A DNA stretch of 64,000 bases, from contig NZ_SNTY01000013.1 of the NCBI RefSeq assembly GCF_004377485.1, forward strand, positions 1 through 64,000, read 5' to 3'. Shown here piece by piece: positions 60,226 to 64,000 of this stretch. Position 1 is the stretch's first letter, and the number at the start of each line of letters is the position of its first letter. The position numbers and the translations under genes were made by a program. Under the pieces are notes generated by a model. That model was not told the DNA's origin and searched no databases. It saw only the letters and a program-made list of their open reading frames with translations. This DNA is from Alkanindiges illinoisensis. Its GTDB lineage: Bacteria; Pseudomonadota; Gammaproteobacteria; Pseudomonadales; Moraxellaceae.

Positions 60226-60426
60226 TTAGCTGGCCTCATCAATCCATGCCATCTGGATACCTTCCAAAAGGCCTTCGTTGGAACGGTTGGGATCATCGGT
60301 AAAATCGGGCAATTCACACACCCAGCGATGCAAGTCAGTAAAACGTATATATTGCGGGTCAACATCCGGGTGGGCTTCATACAGCTCAATGGCAATGTCG
60401 ATGGTATCAGTCCAGCGCAAGCCCAT
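60226..60426 (-). CDS. iscX: Fe-S cluster assembly protein IscX
   Basis: The 66-residue acidic protein LRWTDTIDIAIELYEAHPDV onwards with IRFTDLHRWV is the classic IscX (YfhJ) fold, which binds IscS and modulates iron-sulfur assembly. The usual neighbours hscA and fdx are not present; here it sits alone upstream of ndk. Because it is so short, the assignment relies on near full-length motif match. Confidence 0.92.
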   Translation of the reverse strand: MGLRWTDTIDIAIELYEAHPDVDPQYIRFTDLHRWVCELPDFTDDPNRSNEGLLEGIQMAWIDEAS

Positions 60427-60557
60427 GGTATCGCTCCAAAACTCTGGTTTATTTTAGGCGCCTACTTTAGCAAAAATTAGCGTCTGTGTTGCAGTGCCTT
60501 GTCATACATTTTAGTTTGATCAATACTGCGCCAAACAAACTCTTAAAATAAACTTTC

Positions 60558-61025
60558 TTACATCACCTGTGGCCATAAAAACTGCCATGCACCAGCCAGT
60601 AACACCAGCGTTCCACCCAGTTCGGCAATAATGAGCGACCACATAAATAACTGAATCAGCATACTCGGCAAGCTCATTGCCCCCAGACGATGCGGACGGC
60701 GTAGCTGGTTATCGGTATCCTTTAACACGCCATGAATCACATAGGTGCCAATGGCCAGCGCAAAATACACCACATTGGCCAGCACTGCCCACCAGTTGAC
60801 CCACGCTGGCCACACCGAAAAATGCGCTAGTGCGGCCAGAATTAGTGCGGCACTGGCATACAGCAACGATGCACGGTGAGCAATATCTACATAATACGGT
60901 GCGCGGGCTTTTTCACTTTGCATGATGGCAACGTACTTCCAGATTCCAGTGAGCAAGCCAATCAGCAAAAACACCCCAGATGCCAGCACGGCCAGCGCAA
61001 CAGCCGGACTTATTAGATCATCCAT
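60558..61025 (-). CDS. Conserved four-helix membrane protein of unknown function
   Basis: The 155-residue protein has four hydrophobic segments (AVALAVLASGVFLLIGLLTG, ASLLYASAALILAALAHF, WWAVLANVVYFALAIGTYV and LFMWSLIIAELGGTLVLLAG) and the polar loop KARAPYYVDIAHRA. I do not recognise a named family; an orthologue in Acinetobacter is likely from its appearance. It stands alone between iscX and the PAP2 gene. Confidence 0.7.
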   Translation of the reverse strand: MDDLISPAVALAVLASGVFLLIGLLTGIWKYVAIMQSEKARAPYYVDIAHRASLLYASAALILAALAHFSVWPAWVNWWAVLANVVYFALAIGTYVIHGVLKDTDNQLRRPHRLGAMSLPSMLIQLFMWSLIIAELGGTLVLLAGAWQFLWPQVM

Positions 61026-61202
61026 GAAAAAATTACCAGTTTAAAAATAAGTTATGCGCTTAAAGCGCAACAGCATGCTAAATAGACTGACTGCTGATGT
61101 AAAGCAAAAGCTGAATAACTGCCAGCACCCGTCTTGATGATTGAAAGTACTGTAAGTAAATACGGGTTTAAGAGGCTATTTTCTGGCAATAAATATTATA
61201 GA

Positions 61203-61772
61203 TTACAGCAGCACATACAGTGCCGGTGCCAGAGCAATGAGCAGTCCGGCAAGCGTTGCGCCAATGGCTGCACCAGCCAGCACATCACTGGGATAATGCA
61301 AACCCAGAATCACCCGTGATAGAGCCACCAGTAGGGTAAATGGCAATAGGATGATTAATAAGGCTGGCATCATATAACCCAGCAGGATACACAGCATTAC
61401 GGCATGGAGGGTGTGACCCGATGGAAAACTGAAATGATCCAGCGGCCGCTCACCAAGCACTACGGCCTGATGGACTTGATAAGGCCGTGGCCGTAAGGTT
61501 TTTTGCTTTAATAATTTATAAATTGCCGTGGCACATAACATGCCTAAAATAACGTACAGCATTTGCCAATAATAACTTGCGCCCTGGATCAGCCATAACG
61601 CCAACAGGCTGGCATACCAGAACCAGCCATCGCCCAACCGGCTAATCACTTTAAAGAAAATTGCAATATTTTTTGTTGTGGAATAACGATTGAGTTTAAT
61701 GCACCAGCTGAGATCCAGATACTGGGCGCGGCGCAAATGGGCACGCATGGTGGTTGCCTGAATTTTGTTCAT
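61203..61772 (-). CDS. PAP2-family lipid phosphatase
   Basis: The 189-residue integral-membrane phosphatase carries the three active-site motifs: K-x6-RP as KTLRPRP (91-97), FPSGHT (116-121) and SRVILGLHYPSD (152-163) with catalytic His159. Substrate could be phosphatidic acid, phosphatidylglycerophosphate or undecaprenyl diphosphate. It starts 34 bp after the glycosyltransferase stop on the same strand; this pair may act together in lipid glycosylation. Confidence 0.88.
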   Translation of the reverse strand: MNKIQATTMRAHLRRAQYLDLSWCIKLNRYSTTKNIAIFFKVISRLGDGWFWYASLLALWLIQGASYYWQMLYVILGMLCATAIYKLLKQKTLRPRPYQVHQAVVLGERPLDHFSFPSGHTLHAVMLCILLGYMMPALLIILLPFTLLVALSRVILGLHYPSDVLAGAAIGATLAGLLIALAPALYVLL

Positions 61773-61806
61773 AGGTTCTCCTTATGCTTATTTAAGCCAT
61801 AAATGT

Positions 61807-63057
61807 TTAAGTGATAAATAGCGGGATCATTGCTTTGTTCCATGCAGTTGAATAAAGGGATTGATGTTTATGGGCAGTTGTTTTTAAGGCAAATTCAAAC
61901 TGATCCACCGCCATAGACCAGCCAAACTGTTGTATTGTTTTTGTGGCTTGCTCGCCCATCTGCTGCAATTGCGGCAGTGCAGGCAGTTGTGCAGCCAATT
62001 GCTGAAACTGGACTGCATCACCTAACCGACATGCCCAGCCATTCATATCGTGCTTAAGTGTTAATCCTGCACAGGCATAATCATAGGCCAATACTGGCAA
62101 ACCACTGGCCAGTGCTTCAAGCACCACATTGCCAAAGGTTTCCACCTCACTGGCAAACAGGAATACATCAGCGCTGGCATAGTGTTGGGCTAGCTGCTCG
62201 TCAGTTTGCATCCCGGTAAAAATGGCTTCTGGAACCAGATTTTGTAAACGCACGCGGTCTGGGCCATCACCGACAATCACCAGCTTAAAATCACGTGCTG
62301 GCTGACTGGCTTTGGCCTGCTGGTAAGCCTCTATCACCAGATCAATATTTTTTTCTGGTGACAAACGGCCCACATAAAGCATTATCGTGGTTTGCGGGGT
62401 GGCCTGCCATTGCTCACGCAACTGCTTGCAGCGCTTTTGTGGATTAAAATGCTGGCTATCCACCCCGCGCGACACCAGTGCCAACGGACAAGTAAAACCA
62501 GCGTTAATCAACGCTTGCTGGGTATCTCCACTCGGCACACAGGTCAGGTCTGTGCGGTTATGAAACCAGCGCAAGTAATGTTGTACCGGCTTGATTAAAA
62601 ATTTTAAGTCAAAAAACCGGCTAAATTCATGAAATGGAGAGTGAAACCCACTAGATACCGGATAATTGCATTGTCGTGCAATATTGAGTGCAGCCAGTCC
62701 TAGCGGCCCTTCCGTTACAAGATGCACAATATCCGGTTTAAACTGATTTAGTGCCTTGGCAATTTTTCTAGATTGGGGATAACCAAAGCGCAGTTCAGGA
62801 TATTTAGGAATACTGCTGGCCGCTACAAGGCATTCCGCAGTTGGTTTAAAACTGTGGCATTCGTTGGGCTGATAAGGCCGAACCAGTAAAATCCGGTGGC
62901 CCCGCTGTTGCAGGCCTTTGCACAGTTGCAATACCGACATGGCAACGCCGTTAATTTCTGGTGGCCATGTTTCAGTCACAATTGCAATATTTAAAGCGCC
63001 GCCCATAGCTTGGGAATGAGTATTGGAAAATGAATTAAAATTTTGTAGTAAGGTCAT
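61807..63057 (-). CDS. GT4-family glycosyltransferase
   Basis: The 416-residue GT-B fold enzyme starts with IAIVTETWPPEINGVAMSV, a segment typical of GT4 mannosyl- or glucosyltransferases acting on lipids, and contains VSRGVDSQHFNPQKR, LYVGRLSPEKNIDLVIEAY, VIVGDGPDRVRL and the donor-site motif FGNVVLEALASGLPVLAYD. No membrane anchor is visible. It pairs with the PAP2 gene; a glycolipid function is inference. An internal ATG (63006) might be the true start. Confidence 0.87.
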   Translation of the reverse strand: MTLLQNFNSFSNTHSQAMGGALNIAIVTETWPPEINGVAMSVLQLCKGLQQRGHRILLVRPYQPNECHSFKPTAECLVAASSIPKYPELRFGYPQSRKIAKALNQFKPDIVHLVTEGPLGLAALNIARQCNYPVSSGFHSPFHEFSRFFDLKFLIKPVQHYLRWFHNRTDLTCVPSGDTQQALINAGFTCPLALVSRGVDSQHFNPQKRCKQLREQWQATPQTTIMLYVGRLSPEKNIDLVIEAYQQAKASQPARDFKLVIVGDGPDRVRLQNLVPEAIFTGMQTDEQLAQHYASADVFLFASEVETFGNVVLEALASGLPVLAYDYACAGLTLKHDMNGWACRLGDAVQFQQLAAQLPALPQLQQMGEQATKTIQQFGWSMAVDQFEFALKTTAHKHQSLYSTAWNKAMIPLFIT

Positions 63058-63183
63058 CTCTATTCTTCTTTATCTTTGAGTTCACCCCACACTAAACCGG
63101 TTAATTGACCAATAAGTGACCACTTTATGACATTTTAATGAATTATCTTTTTTGAATTTATTTTTCATAAAATTACCGCACAT

Positions 63184-63212
63184 AAAAAAAGCATACCGAA
63201 GCATGCTTTTAA
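63184..63212 (-). terminator. Terminator of the tail-specific protease gene
   Basis: On the minus strand AAAGCATGC pairs with GTATGCTTT around a TTCG tetraloop and is followed by seven T. Confidence 0.88.
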
Positions 63213-63235
63213 ATTTCAGGTTTTTAGTATCCATC

Positions 63236-64000
63236 TTATGACACAGGCTTTTGAGACACAGTGATGCTAGGGTCACTAACTTTGGCATCTGGATGCGCTT
63301 TTTGCAAACTCACCATATCCATCAGAATATTGGCTGATTCAGTAATAAAGGCTTCATCCTCTGGCAATGGTGGGCGTTGGGCAGCTTTCATCTTGGCGCG
63401 TGATTCAGAACGGGCATCCAGCGCTGCCTGATAGCTTTCCCAGTTGGCATAAGGCTGTAAACCTGTAGCAGTACGGCGTTCATTTTCAGCACGCAGGGTT
63501 TCTGTCTCCAGATCCTTGATTTCACGTTTGCGCACATCAATGTTCAACGAAGACTGTTTCTTGTCTTTGGTTTTCTCAGCAATGCTTTTTAGCGCACTAA
63601 GATAAACAAACTGCGGCTCAGCTTTGATGCGCTGGGTTGACCATGTGGTTACTTGCGGAACAAATGGAGTAACTACGCCTTCACGTTTATACGGCGCAGT
63701 CTGGATCGTATCCCATTTCAGGGCATTTTTGGCCTTGCGCTCACCCAGGTCTTCATCGTAAATATTGATCAATGGCACATCGGGTACAACGCCCTTGTTC
63801 TGTGTGCTACCGCCAGTAATCCGGTAAAACTTGCGCTGCGTTAAGGTAGCCTGACCATAGGCCAGACTATCCAGTTGAACCTGTGCAGTGCCTTTACCTG
63901 TAGTAGTGCTGCCAATCACGATACCACGCTGGTAATCCTGAATTGCCGCCGAGAAAATTTCACTGGCTGATGCCGAAGCCAGATTCACAATCACTGCCAG
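63236..64000 (-). CDS. prc: Tail-specific protease Prc/CtpA, C-terminal part (cut by window edge)
   Basis: S41 carboxy-terminal processing protease of the periplasm. The visible 254 residues begin LAVIVNLASASASEIFSAAI, with the catalytic Ser in SASASE and the catalytic Lys in TTTGKGTAQVQ, followed by ITGGSTQNKGVVPDVPL and the Prc-specific C-terminal domain. The N-terminal PDZ domain is beyond position 64000. The long C-terminal region marks it as the E. coli Prc-like type. Confidence 0.93.
   Translation of the reverse strand: MAVIVNLASASASEIFSAAIQDYQRGIVIGSTTTGKGTAQVQLDSLAYGQATLTQRKFYRITGGSTQNKGVVPDVPLINIYDEDLGERKAKNALKWDTIQTAPYKREGVVTPFVPQVTTWSTQRIKAEPQFVYLSALKSIAEKTKDKKQSSLNIDVRKREIKDLETETLRAENERRTATGLQPYANWESYQAALDARSESRAKMKAAQRPPLPEDEAFITESANILMDMVSLQKAHPDAKVSDPSITVSQKPVS

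Noticed and set aside
61134-61319. 61-codon plus-strand ORF upstream of and overlapping the PAP2 gene
   Set aside because: Antisense to a well-supported gene for much of its length and with no recognisable feature.

Overview
This window reads as a chromosomal stretch of a Moraxellaceae gammaproteobacterium close to Acinetobacter and possibly an Alkanindiges-like alkane user. The LeuS, IlvI and YajC proteins look very Acinetobacter-like to my eye, and the gene orders bamD/rluD-pgeF, zapA-ssrS and rlmN-pilF-rodZ-ispG-hisS-yfgM-bamB-der are standard for gammaproteobacteria. The genus is inferred from protein impressions and synteny, not from a search. Most of the window is housekeeping core; the accessory parts are small.

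Layout. 1-400: right end of an IS5-like element and a relic of an ilvC 3' end. 397-4056: ilvI-ilvH-ilvC operon on the minus strand with a long leader. 4237-9668: two secreted DUF4124 proteins, then leuS-lptE-holA. 9669-10561: a decayed-looking gap with two small minus-strand coding traces. 10562-14476: FadL-type porin, Bcr/CflA efflux pump, AT-rich membrane protein and flavodoxin. 14638-25026: pgeF, rluD, bamD, dnaG, a phytase-like lipoprotein, hemA and a TPR protein. 25135-30291: lolB-ispE, two identical tRNA-Gln genes, prs, rplY, pth and panD, with palindromic repeats in two intergenic gaps. 30422-36890: SutA-like protein, ubiI-like gene, ubiH, pepP, ygfB, a coiled-coil protein, zapA and 6S RNA.

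36931-44584 is an accessory block between ssrS and fau, which are usually neighbours. It holds an AraC regulator, a rubredoxin broken by an in-frame TGA, an AlkB-type alkane monooxygenase, an AdeT-like periplasmic protein, a toxin-like relic, and a divergent copper ATPase/CueR pair with a recognisable MerR-type promoter. 44734-48791: fau, yajC, secD, secF. 48917-50542: a phosphopantetheinyl transferase and a DUF6929-like protein. 50599-64000: the der-to-ndk cluster, iscX, a membrane protein, PAP2 phosphatase, a GT4 glycosyltransferase and the 3' part of a tail-specific protease.

The most notable non-gene signals are: (1) a palindromic intergenic repeat family (337-376, 27141-27239, 29525-29646) whose hairpin stems differ by compensatory changes, with copies abutting the prs ribosome-binding site and forming the pth stop codon; (2) a second, third-position-diverged copy of the ilvC tail beside one of these repeats; (3) the nonsense codon in the alkane-linked rubredoxin; (4) a pair of 15-bp direct repeats 21 bp apart upstream of alkB that looks like an AraC-family operator. 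I saw no CRISPR array, prophage, plasmid origin or recognisable defence system.
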